Shown here: positions 42,035-51,100 of the stretch, in pieces | How the letters are laid out: each line of letters begins with the position of its first letter | Numbering within the stretch: the first letter of the stretch is position 1 | Source: Tetramitus jugosus | Lineage: Eukaryota; Heterolobosea; Eutetramitea; Acrasida; Vahlkampfiidae | DNA length: 64,000 nucleotides | Assembly (NCBI GenBank): GCA_937625935.1 | Contig: OW569369.1 | Span: 310,001-374,000 of the forward strand | Reading direction: 5' to 3' | Notes under the pieces: generated by a model | Databases searched by the model: none | Seen by the model: the letters and a program-made list of their open reading frames with translations, nothing else | Told to the model about the DNA's origin: nothing | Position numbers and translations under genes: made by a program

Positions 42035-43911
42035 ATGTGGTCTTCTTCCTCACATAAAATGAGTCGTTCACTCAAGCAGCTTGTTTCTCACAAGAACAAC
42101 AACTATCGCAAGGATATTTCATCCTTGTTGTTATTGCGTGCATCCTTGAACAATAAGCTCTCCCTTTGTCAAAAACAGAGCTATACACAAAAGGTTGATC
42201 GTGTTGTTGGTCCACTTGGTTTCCACAAGAATAGCAATGGAGAGCTTACTTCAAGACATCCCTCCATGGATGGTGATACGTTGGTTGTGTCTGCTCGTGC
42301 ATCCGACGTGCTCAACAACCCTGATTTTCACAAGCAACTAGAGAAGGAAGAAGAGAGAAGAAATAGGGAACTCATGGCCGCTCAAGCCAAGGCGACAGAC
42401 TACAGAAAAAGACCAAAAATTTTCTGGTATGTCGCCGCTATTTTTGGCGTGCTGTTTGCTCAAGAAATGTACTCTTATTATTCCTTGAGAGACAATTTGG
42501 ATCCAATGCTCGATATGCTAAAGATTGATGAGAGCTTGGAAAAACGGTTAGCTGAGCAAAATATTCCCATTCAACTGTCCTTGTCTCGTGTGAGACACGG
42601 TGGTAGTGATGAGCTTGATCAGTACGTTTGTTTCATGAATGATGCGTTGGAAATGATGAGAAACATGTCGTACAAGGATCACGGAGTTCAATTGCTCATG
42701 CAAAAGAAGGAGATTGTGGTGCCAAGACTGCTACTCATTGTGGAGAAGGCCACAAGAGAAGAAATCAAGAATAATGCAGCTCACATTTTGTTCATGTTGA
42801 CACGTTATGAAGCTTTCTCAAAGGAAATTATCAAGAATGATGGTATTGAGAGATTGAATACTCAGTTGGTGAACTGTGTGTACTCTGCAAAGTTTAAGAA
42901 TCAAGCACAGGACAAGTTGGCCGATATTTTGCGTCGTGTTTTTATTCAATTGTTTGATCATAAGACTGTGAATCAAGGTATGTTGTGTTTTTGTGTGTTG
43001 TCTTTTGTGTACATCTTTCTATTGTTTGTTCAATGAACCTTCCTTACACACTTAATAATACTATTTTGTTTGTGCGTTCAGACATTGCCAAGAATCCACA
43101 TAGCATGTCACTCGTTGTTCAGATGGCTCAATTTGATAATCCATCTTGGCTCTCACAAACAGCACTGTCATGCTTGGAGAACATTTGCGACAATCATGTT
43201 CAATTCGTGCAACAGGTTGGATCCAAGGGCTTTGCCGATGTTGAGAAAATACTCATTACGAAGAATGGTAGATTTATGGCTGGATTGAAGTTCTTGGTTG
43301 AAAACGGAAAGACAAAGGAAGTCAAGGAAAGAGCAGCCCAAGTGTTGGAAACACTCACAAAGTACAGCACCAAGGACGCATTGAAGGAGGAACCAGAACA
43401 ACGATCCATCGTAACAAGAGTCAAGAACCAGATTGCAAAGGAGTATGGTGTGAGAGATTACTTGGCTGTGTGGGTGTTCGTCTCATTGATCCCACTCACC
43501 ATTGCATACATGGCAAAGAACTATGCCAAGAGAGGAGCTCCAAAAGAATTCTTCTACAAGAAGATGAAGTTGGTTGGTGGAATATTCTTGTTGACAGATT
43601 TTGTTATCCATCCATACAGATTTGCCTTCCAATCCTACTTCTCCCCAACTCAGAGAGAGAGATTGGAGCCAGATCGCAATGCTTTTGAAAAGTGGGGACT
43701 GTTGACTGCTGCCATCTACGGTTTGCACTTGTTTGCATACTACAGTTGCCCTTATGCCCACGCTGTATATCTCTTCAGATTTATGCCATTCATGACGCTG
43801 GACACTTACACCAATGCTTTCGATGGAACAAATCGTCTTCCATACTTTACATTCCAGAAATTCCGAAAACTTCAAATGGATATCAAGGCCAGCACACAGG
43901 ACAAACAATAA
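42035..43911 (+). CDS. Membrane-anchored helical-repeat protein, probably mitochondrial, one intron
   Basis: Exons 42035-42977 and 43082-43911 join across a 104-base intron (GTATGT...TTCAG) to give 590 aa. The N-terminus is basic and Ser-rich (SSSSHKMSRSLKQLVSHKNN), resembling a mitochondrial presequence. A membrane span follows (FWYVAAIFGVLFAQEMYSYY). The central 300 residues are armadillo-like paired helices (for example NNAAHILFMLTRYEAFSKEI; WLSQTALSCLENICDNHVQF). Three more hydrophobic segments near the C-terminus (YLAVWVFVSLIPLTIAYMAK; GIFLLTDFVIHPYRF; LLTAAIYGLHLFAYY) suggest a polytopic anchor. I do not recognise the family. Location and repeat fold are inference. It is convergent with threonyl-tRNA synthetase, 72 bp between stops. 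Confidence 0.65.
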
Positions 43912-43983
43912 TCAAGGTGCTATATGAACAAGTGGGAAGGGGAAATAAATAAGATAAAAGTTGTGGCGAAAGTGGTCTTTCAT

Positions 43984-46008
43984 TTACTTAAGTTGCTTCT
44001 TGATTTCTGCGAAAAACTCCAACAATTCAGTTACGCTCTTGACACCTTGTTCCTTCTCTTCGTCTCTGATACGGATGTTAACAGTACCATCAGCAGCTTC
44101 CTTCTTTCCGACAACGAGCATAAAGTTGTATTGAGCCAATTGCGCATTTCTGACCTTCTTTGGCAACTTGTTGTCAGTGACATCAACATCGACATGATAT
44201 CCAGCAAAGAACAATTGTTCCTTAACGTGTTCGGCATATTCGTTTTGCTCCTTGGAAACAGGGAGAACGATGGCTTGTCTTGGAGACAACCAGAATGGCC
44301 ACTTACCGCCATAGTGCTCAGTAATAATAGCCATGAATCTCTCCAATGAACCATAGATGGCTCTGTGGACGATCACAGGTCTTTGAACAACATTCTCCTT
44401 GCCTTCTTCGTGACTCTCAGCAGCATATTCCAATTCGAAACGTATTGGCAATTGGAAGTCCAATTGAATGGTAGCACATTGATGCTCTCTCTTGAGCGCA
44501 TCCATGACCAAGATATCAATCTTTGGACCATAGAAGGCACCATCACCAGCAGCGATCGTCCATTCGTGACCAAAGTTGTTCAAAGCGCTCTCCAATTGAG
44601 CCTCGGCCTTGTCCCATTGAGAAATCTCTCCCAAAAAGTGTTCAGGGCGAGTAGACAGAGACAACTTGAAGGTGAATCCAAAGATATCGTACATGTGCTT
44701 CATGAAATCTAGAGCACTTTCGATTTCTTGTCCAATCTGATCTTCACGACAGAAAATGTGCGCATCATCTTGTTGGAATCTTCTGACACGGGTCATTCCG
44801 GTCAAAGCTCCCTTCAATTCATTTCTGTGCAAGACACCGAAATCAGCGAAACGGATTGGCAATTCTCTGTAGGAACGATTTCTGTGCTTGAACATGAGAC
44901 AATGAGCAGGACAGTTCATTGGCTTCAATGCACTAATTTGCTTGTCAACCTCCAAACTGAAGATATGCTCGTGATATTTGTCCCAATGACCAGACGTCTT
45001 CCACAGATCAGTGTGATAAATGTTTGGGGTTTGAACCTCGTGGAATCCTCTCTTTCTATATTCGCTTCTGGTGAGGTCCAACAAAGAGTTGAAGATACGG
45101 GTGCCGTGTGGCAAGAAGAACACCATACCTGGGCACAAGTGATGGAAGAACCACAATTCTTGATCCTTTCCAATCTTTCTGTGATCTCTCTTCTTGGCTT
45201 CCTCCTGAATGTGAACCCACTCGTCCAACATTTTCTTTTCAGGGAATGAAATGGCGTACACTCTCTGGAGAGTCTCCTTGGCAGCATCAGCTCTCCAATA
45301 GGAACTCGAATTCTTGTTGACCAAGAAGGAAGTGACACGTCCAGTGTGATACAAGTGAGGTCCCTTGCAAGGATCAATCAATGAACCACATCTGTACACG
45401 GTGCAAGTTCCATTGTCAGGCACCTTTTCACTCAGCGTTTCCACCTTGAACTTGTTGCCAGAGAACAGGTCGAGAGCTTCTTCCTTGGTGACGACAAGTC
45501 TCTCAAAAATTTGCTTCTCCTTGACAATCTTACTGACAGATTGTTGAATCTTCTTATAGTCATTCTCACTGACCTGAGTGTCTTGCATGTATGATTCATA
45601 GTAGAAACCACCTTCAGCCAGTGGAGGACCCTTACAGAGCAAGCAATTGTACACTTGTTCAAGAGCTTCACCCAACACGTGAGAAGAACTGTGCCAAAAC
45701 ACTTCTTGTGCCTGTGGATTATCCCATTTCAACAATTCCATGGTGCACGAAGCTTCCAATGGTCTTCCAAGATCCCACAATTGGTCATTGACTTTGGCAA
45801 CGACTACATTTTGAGCCAATCCACGACTAATGCCCAGTGCAATGTCATAGGGCGTAGTTTCGTATGCCTTGGCCTCCTTGACACTACCGTCTGGCAGAGT
45901 AACGGTAATTGGTTGTCCCAATTTGTCTCCAAGCTCTTGCTTTCTCTTTTCCTTTAGCTTTTCAAACTTTTCTAAACGTTCCTTGTAATATTGTTGTACT
46001 TCACTCAT
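43984..46008 (-). CDS. TARS: Threonine--tRNA ligase (cytosolic type)
   Basis: This is a 674-aa single-exon class II synthetase. Residues about 30-95 are the TGS domain (PITVTLPDGSVKEAKAYE). The second-additional (editing) domain follows, with FWHSSSHVLGEALEQ (HxxxH) and PCKGPHLYHTGRV. The catalytic core has LRSEYRKRGF-type motif 1 (here LTRSEYRKRGFHEV), KPMNCPAHCLMF with zinc/threonine ligands, motif 2 LHRNELKGALTGMTRVRRF and motif 3 PVIVHRAIYGSLERFMA. The anticodon-binding domain ends LLEFFAEIKKQLK. It charges tRNA-Thr, one copy of which lies in this window. Codon use is restricted as in P0, fitting high expression. The lack of a long leader suggests the cytosolic form; one gene may also serve mitochondria. 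Confidence 0.95.
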   Translation of the reverse strand: MSEVQQYYKERLEKFEKLKEKRKQELGDKLGQPITVTLPDGSVKEAKAYETTPYDIALGISRGLAQNVVVAKVNDQLWDLGRPLEASCTMELLKWDNPQAQEVFWHSSSHVLGEALEQVYNCLLCKGPPLAEGGFYYESYMQDTQVSENDYKKIQQSVSKIVKEKQIFERLVVTKEEALDLFSGNKFKVETLSEKVPDNGTCTVYRCGSLIDPCKGPHLYHTGRVTSFLVNKNSSSYWRADAAKETLQRVYAISFPEKKMLDEWVHIQEEAKKRDHRKIGKDQELWFFHHLCPGMVFFLPHGTRIFNSLLDLTRSEYRKRGFHEVQTPNIYHTDLWKTSGHWDKYHEHIFSLEVDKQISALKPMNCPAHCLMFKHRNRSYRELPIRFADFGVLHRNELKGALTGMTRVRRFQQDDAHIFCREDQIGQEIESALDFMKHMYDIFGFTFKLSLSTRPEHFLGEISQWDKAEAQLESALNNFGHEWTIAAGDGAFYGPKIDILVMDALKREHQCATIQLDFQLPIRFELEYAAESHEEGKENVVQRPVIVHRAIYGSLERFMAIITEHYGGKWPFWLSPRQAIVLPVSKEQNEYAEHVKEQLFFAGYHVDVDVTDNKLPKKVRNAQLAQYNFMLVVGKKEAADGTVNIRIRDEEKEQGVKSVTELLEFFAEIKKQLK

Positions 46009-46292
46009 GATGATGATGTTTTGTTTTTGTTGTTGTTGTGCTTTGTGTGAAAGATTTTTTTGATGATGATTTTTTTTATTTGTCGCTGATTGTTGTTTGG
46101 GTGCGGGTTGTTTTTTGAAAAGCGGGAGGTGCTGGTGAAATCACAGACGCGGAGAAAAAAAGATGAATTTTACAACAGATCACTGATCACGGAACTACAT
46201 TCTGCCTCTGAAGGATTCTTGTAAAAGTTGTCTTTAAACTTCGTTGCAATATCATGAAAACTCCATTTTCCATCACCAGATACTGCCCTCCT

Positions 46293-46391
46293 GACCTAGA
46301 GACAACTTTTTCGAGATATTCGATGACATATGACTAGGTTCGAGAGGAATGGATATGTAAAGTTGTCTCTAGGTCGATGACATATGACTAG
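46293..46391. repeat. 17-bp perfect inverted repeat combined with a 17-bp direct repeat
   Basis: GACCTAGAGACAACTTT at 46293-46309 is the exact reverse complement of 46359-46375. CGATGACATATGACTAG at 46321-46337 recurs exactly at 46375-46391. The inverted repeat would form a hairpin with a 49-base loop containing the first direct-repeat copy. The cassette sits in the 431-bp gap upstream of threonyl-tRNA synthetase, at the border of the mobile-element island. Nothing else in 46009-46439 is recognised. Confidence 0.7.
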
Positions 46392-46439
46392 ATAAATATC
46401 TTTCCAGTTCTTGAATTGTTGTTCTAGGTTCCAATTGGT

Positions 46440-47352
46440 TTAAGGATCTTGCCAAGGCTCGAAAAGAAGGTCATGTATATTTTTAGCAAGCTTTCTCTGC
46501 TTTTCGTCGTCCATCATAAAATCTAATAACTGTGGCACATTTTCATTGAGTGAAATGTTATAATACTCAAAATCTTCCAACAATGCCTCCAACAGATGGT
46601 CTAGTATTTGTTCCAGTGCATAGTATAGGGCTATCAACTTTGATTGCTCTCCTAACATGTTCAATCCCATTGTAACTCCATATTGTTTGCACGTGATTAG
46701 AAAGGTTTTTAGCTCAGTTGTAGGTATTGGTACCCCGACGTGATTGGCGAATTGAATCAGGTGGTCCTTGCTCCAATGAATGAAGACTTTGGAAGTTCGA
46801 AATGAACGGATAGAATTGCTGATTATGATGGGTAAACAAAAACCAATTGGTCCTGGATAGCAAGATCAAAGGTGCTCTCAAAGCAAAATCACACTCAACC
46901 AGCAGATAAATCATGGTCTCGGGACTTTTGCCACAAAGAGAACATCACCTATGGCATAGTACAGTTTCTGAATGACCCCTTTCATGTGCAAGGTACCACT
47001 CCTGACCGGTGGTAGAACCACAGTTCCAATAGAACATTTCAAGAAATAGTTCCGCTCCACTGACTTCTGTGACTCCGAATCAAGCCACCATCCTCCATTC
47101 AATCCAATAAACTATGTCCTCTGTTTTGTAAATGATTCCACTACTCCTTCTCGAATGTTGGGATTCTTTGACCACACCATTGGCTAGCACAGTAACTTCC
47201 GGCTTCCTTGTTCTTCTGGCAAGCAGTGACTCGTTGCAAGCAGTTCTAGGTATTCTTGTAGCCGGACCAATCCCTTTCATATGGTATCTTTTCTTTGTAT
47301 GACCATAACTCACCGCAAGGCTATTCTTGATACATGAGTTGAGAGGTGCCAA
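46440..47352 (-). pseudogene. Decayed non-LTR retrotransposon C-terminal region, divergent copy
   Basis: The minus strand carries coding-like pieces in shifting frames. Ordered as in the better-preserved element at 51-52 kb, they are GGWWLDSESQKSVERNYFLK, PPVRSGTLHMKGVIQKLYY, ETMIYLLVECDFALRA, then a helical tail ending LLFEPWQDP. These match the other copy's EWWLQSAAMEHKNQFEFLK, IRSGTLHTRAVCNDLYD and ETIIHCLIRCKCAIDARRK. At least two frame changes are needed, so it is not a working gene. The Cys pair of the retrotransposon zinc knot is partly lost. Upstream coding-like sequence (47080-47352) is basic and unrecognised. The alternative is a spliced host gene with chance similarity, which is less likely given the ordered match. 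Confidence 0.45.
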
Positions 47353-47591
47353 ACAATGCTACACTTCTTACACTCATGAGCATTGGCAGAACTGATGATA
47401 ATTCGCGAAGAGTGGAGGAGTTTGGCACACCAGGCGAGGTATGTACTTACCTGGATTTGAATAGGCTCGATCTAACGAACGTTTGACCTAGCTTGACATC
47501 ATCAAGCGTATCCAGCAGTAGTATTCGTGCCTCAGTGTCCTTCTTTCCAGACAACATACTGGCGAGATCCCAGAACTGGATCTTCAGTGCC

Positions 47592-47731
47592 TGGAACCAT
47601 TCCAACTTACGATCAATCACAAAGGGGCTCTTGATAAACTCGAATTGGTTCTTATGCTCCAGTGCTGAAGATTGTAACCATCACTCTAGATACGGATCAA
47701 TTGTTGCCTTTCGTTCCAGCGAATTTTGCGC
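47592..47731 (-). mobile_element. Short non-LTR retrotransposon fragment
   Basis: Bases 47592-47717 align without gaps to 51575-51700, with about 106 of 126 positions identical by eye. In the same frame the minus strand encodes HKNQFEFIKSPFVIDRK, against HKNQFEFLKNSFVIDRK in the other copy, but with an in-frame TGA where that copy has TGG. The fragment ends at the 16-base motif CCAGCGAATTTTGCGC (47716-47731), which also ends the larger copy (52138-52153). It is a non-functional remnant. Confidence 0.7.
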
Positions 47732-47800
47732 TTTTTTTTTGATACAACGCGCAGTTGCTCACTTTATTGTTTATCATTCTTTCCATTAGTTTCACTTATA

Positions 47801-47808
47801 CTCATTGT
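47801..47808. repeat. Target-site duplication, left (CTCATTGT)
   Basis: CTCATTGT directly precedes the transposon's TAGGG end and is repeated exactly at 51038-51045 after its other end. Eight bases is the standard hAT duplication length. Confidence 0.92.
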
Positions 47809-47946
47809 TAGGGCTCGGCACAAGTTCGAGTAAACTCGCGAATAAACGAATCAGTCAAATTCAAAAACAGGTCCAAATTGAAACTTTCACACACCCAAAA
47901 ACAAATTCAAATTCGAACAAACTCGAGTGACTCGCAAATAACAAAA

Positions 47947-50022
47947 ATGAATCAAGAGGAAAATATCCACAAGAGACGCCGAATTCAGCATGACTATAGT
48001 CAGATGGACCCCGAAGAGGATGATGATCTTCAAGAATACGAAGATATCACACATATTGATCAAGAGTTATTGCAGGAACTAACCAACGCAGCAGCAAAGA
48101 AAAACAAGTCAAGAAACACAACAAGAATCAAAGAAGAAGTTCGGTTTGGAAGCATTTTTCGATATCACCGATAAATAGAGATGGTGGAAAAGAAAATGAC
48201 CAAATAATCAAATGCAATTACTGTGATACTTGGTCTGTACTGGAGAGTTGCCGTCACAACTCAACCAGCAATATGCACAGGCACCTTGAAAGTGACCATC
48301 GAGATAAAATGGTCAATGAAAGCAGTATTTCGACACCTGAGTTAATTGTGGACAAGAAAAAACAGTTTTATCTAGATATTGTACGCTTAATTGTTATGGA
48401 GAATCTTCCATTCTGTTTTATCGAAATTCCATATCTAAAACATTTATTTTCGAACAATGGAGTTGAGCATGCTGGAATATCGGCAAAGAAATTGAAAAAG
48501 TTAGTTGAATCAGAGTTCAAGAACTCAAGAGAACAGTTGAAACACTTACTACTTTGTACATGCAATTCAATTGCGATTTCCGTTGATGCTTGGACTAGCC
48601 CACACAATAATTCATTTATTGGTATCATTGGTTCATGGATTGGTCCTGAATTTGAACTTTATGAGCGCGTACTTGATTTTAAATCCATCCAAGGTTGTCA
48701 TACAGGATCCAATATGGCGGAACATGTCATTGAAACGCTTAATGAATTAGATTTACTAACCAAACTACTAACCATAACATCAGACAATGCAAAAAACAAT
48801 GACACACTTTCCAGTTGTTTTTTCACTGAAAACAGCATTGAGGGGTAGACACGATCGAACAATCAGATATCAAGGAACTGAAAGTCTCATTCGTTGTCTT
48901 GCACACATAATCAATTTGGTTGTAAAAGCTATAATGTCTGTCATCAAAGCTGGAGCTCGGAAAGACTCTGAGGATGCAATCAAAAAGTTGATGAAAAATG
49001 AGAAAGTTGGTTCTCTGAGTGCTATCATGAAAGTAAGAACAATGGCATTGTATGGGTGGGGTAGAGGAAGTACGCACAGAAAAAACAAGTGGTTGGAATT
49101 GGTTACATCTGATCAACAAAAAAAGCTCATTGACTATGATGTCGACACTCGGTGGAATTCTACATTCAAAATGATCGATGATGTATTTCGTTTCCCTAGT
49201 GAGTTGAATCGATATGCAACGGATTTGGTCCCTGACCTTTTATGATCAAGTGATGACTGGATACAGCTAACAAACTTGAGGGTGCTTCTGAAAACGTTTG
49301 ACGACTTTACAAACTTTTTATCAACTCAGAAACCACAGATTGTTAATTCACTAGCAGTATATTATGCTCTTCATGACTTGTTAAATGATGTGATCGGCAA
49401 AAGGAAGAAATTTGCAAATTTGACAGATGATTTGGTGAATGCAGTGAAGTTAGGTAAGAAGAAGTATGATAAATACTATTCTCTGATGGATAGCAGCCTT
49501 GTTTACTATATAACAGCTACATTAGATCCTAGAACAAAGGCTATATGGATAGACAAACATTTAAATCAAAATGATAGATTATTTTTGACAAGAGAAGTCA
49601 TCGAAAGAATCAAATTGGAATATAATGTTGAAGATTTAGAAGAGGAAGGTATAGATGATTCACCACCGAGTTCGGATTATAGTTTGAATCAATATACCCT
49701 TCGAAGCATTGAGACAAACAAGGCAGCGTCCGACGTTGACAGATATTACAAAACTGGATCCGTTGAGGGAAGCAAAGAAAAAACAAATTTGGAATTTTCA
49801 TTGGGATGGTGGGGGGATAATCAACAATTATATCCGGTTATGTCTTTAGTAGCAAGAGACTATCTGGCAATACCAGCTGCCACCGTTTCCGTCGAGAGAT
49901 TATTTAACCAAGGTCGCGATGTTATCCAAGTAAGAAGACATTCCATGAAAGATAAAACATTTCGATGGGTCATGCTACTCAAGGATCACTATAGGCACTG
50001 CCACTCCGAGGATATAAAATGA
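47947..50022 (+). pseudogene. hAT transposase pseudogene (BED finger + hAT dimerisation domain)
   Basis: Three coding blocks in order make one transposase. Block 1 (47947-48173) is an acidic N-terminus. Block 2, in another frame up to 48848, has a BED zinc finger (SVWKHF...KCNYCDTW ... STSNMHRHLESDH), then SIAISVDAWTS and ITSDNAKNN with catalytic-type Asp residues. Block 3, in a third frame, starts near 48840 with GTESLIRCLAHIINLVVKA and DTRWNSTFKM. It has a TGA at 49243-49245 and continues in the same frame to the C-terminal dimerisation domain (WWGDNQQLYPVMSLVARDYL, SVERLFNQGRDVI). So at least two frameshifts and one nonsense codon break it. An intron could explain one of these but not the TGA. 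It lies in the forward direction of the element. Confidence 0.88.
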
Positions 50023-50070
50023 CACTTGCTACGGAATCAGTTGGAGGTCCACGCTCAACTTGGCCAAAGC

Positions 50071-50246
50071 ACCAATGTGTCAATGTGGGTAAATGTGCCA
50101 ATGTAGGTCTATGTAGGTCTATGTATCAATGTGTCAATGTGTCAATCGGCCAATGTGGATCAATGTGCCAATGCACAATTGAAAACTACAGCAAGGCTGA
50201 TGAATATGTGAAAATGTACCAATGTTGGCCAATGTGTCAATGTGTG
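50071..50246. repeat. CAATGTG-type minisatellite inside the hAT element
   Basis: About a dozen imperfect copies of a 7-12 base unit, mostly (C)CAATGTG or (T)CAATGTG with GTAGGTCTATGTA variants, follow the transposase stop. The copies are irregularly spaced, so this is an old or slippage-generated array. Confidence 0.75.
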
Positions 50247-50387
50247 ATGGATGAGAGTGAACAATAATATAATGGGTCGAAGGTGGAAAGACTGTTCTAT
50301 TCAGATAACAAGTAGGGAAGCTGGTTAGAAACCATTGTCAGTGATCGAGCTTGGATCCCAACTCATCGATCAGTGGATACTCATTCC

Positions 50388-50788
50388 CTAGTTGTTATCG
50401 GGGATATTGTCCAGAATTTCAATCGCCCTTACCCAAGCAGGCGACCTTTCAATATTATCTTCTGTATTATTACGAAGTTTCTTGATGATATCCTTAATCT
50501 CAGCTCTTTCCTTTCCCTTTTGTCTGGGAAATGAGTTGAGGTGAAGTGTGAGGAGTCTCCTCATCTTCTTCTTTTTTCTGTCAAGTTAGAATTACCATTT
50601 CTCGGTCGGTGTGTGTTGTCGAACCCTTGAGCAAGTCTGAGTTCACTCTCGGTCATGAGATACTTCTGTTTGAAATAGATCCAAGCAGTATTATCCACAT
50701 GCCCGGAGTACGTGACCTCTCCTCGAGAAACTAGTTTTTTCGTTATTTTGATTAAAATCACTTCACTGGTTGTGGATGGTGTTTTCAT
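50388..50788 (-). CDS. Antisense accessory ORF of the hAT element (frameshifted)
   Basis: On the minus strand, ATG 50788 (MKTPSTTSEVILIKITKKL) runs to 50561. The text is protein-like: GEVTYSGHVDNTAWIYFKQK, then TESELRLAQGFDNTHRP. Shortly before that stop a second frame takes over (MRRLLTLHLNSFPRQKGKER) and ends with SPAWVRAIEILDNIPDNN at 50388. The composition (charged, helical, single Trp residues) suggests one protein of about 130 residues broken by a single-base shift at the AAGAAGAAG run near 50565. I do not recognise the family. Some hAT and other DNA transposons carry a second protein; whether this one helped transposition is unknown. Confidence 0.45.
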
Positions 50789-51037
50789 TTGTTGTCTTAT
50801 TTTGCAATTGCTGTTCCAACGGTTGAAATAATGGTCATATGGTTGATGAATCTCAAGAATCAAGAACAAAAAGATTAAAAAAGAATTGAAATATTATATT
50901 TGGTTTATTTGCGAGTCAACTCGATTTGAATCTGATCTCGTATTTGTTTGTTCTCTTTTTTCCTTCAGATTTCGAACAAGCAAGTTTCCGGCGGAGTTAT
51001 TTGCAAATAAATTCGAGTGTATTTGTGCCGAGCCCTA

Positions 51038-51045
51038 CTCATTGT
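51038..51045. repeat. Target-site duplication, right (CTCATTGT)
   Basis: An exact copy of the octamer at 47801-47808, directly after the CCCTA end of the transposon. Confidence 0.92.
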
Positions 51046-51100
51046 GCCGCTCGCAGAGCGGCACTTGTCTTTCCTTTCAGTAACGCTCGGAGAGCGTTAC
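51044..51100 (-). other. Two perfect hairpins at the 3' end of the retrotransposon remnant
   Basis: GTGCCGCT and AGCGGCAC pair across 51044-51064. GTAACGCTC and GAGCGTTAC pair across 51080-51100, with only 3 bases between the arms. The second hairpin overlaps the stop codon (TAA, 51097-51099) of the retrotransposon ORF; the first lies in its short 3' end. Structured 3' ends are what some non-LTR reverse transcriptases recognise to prime copying, so a template-recognition role is plausible. Confidence 0.75.

Larger units (their letters stand above)
47809..51037 (+). mobile_element. hAT-superfamily DNA transposon, 3229 bp, complete ends
   Basis: The element starts TAGGGCTCGGCACAA and ends with its exact reverse complement (15-bp inverted repeats, 47809-47823 and 51023-51037). 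Matching 8-bp target duplications flank it. A second short motif, GACTCGCAAATAA, recurs in inverted orientation about 120-170 bases inside each end, suggesting extended subterminal repeats for transposase binding. Inside are a hAT transposase gene with a BED zinc finger (broken), a CAATGTG minisatellite, and an antisense ORF. The element landed at the edge of a retrotransposon remnant. Its exact ends and clean duplication point to a fairly recent insertion, while the lesions show this copy is non-autonomous. Confidence 0.93.

Noticed and set aside
47380-47450. A plus-strand first exon (ATG ... GAG|GTATGT) inside the repeat island
   Set aside because: The donor sequence is good, but no following exon in the right phase was found before the transposon.
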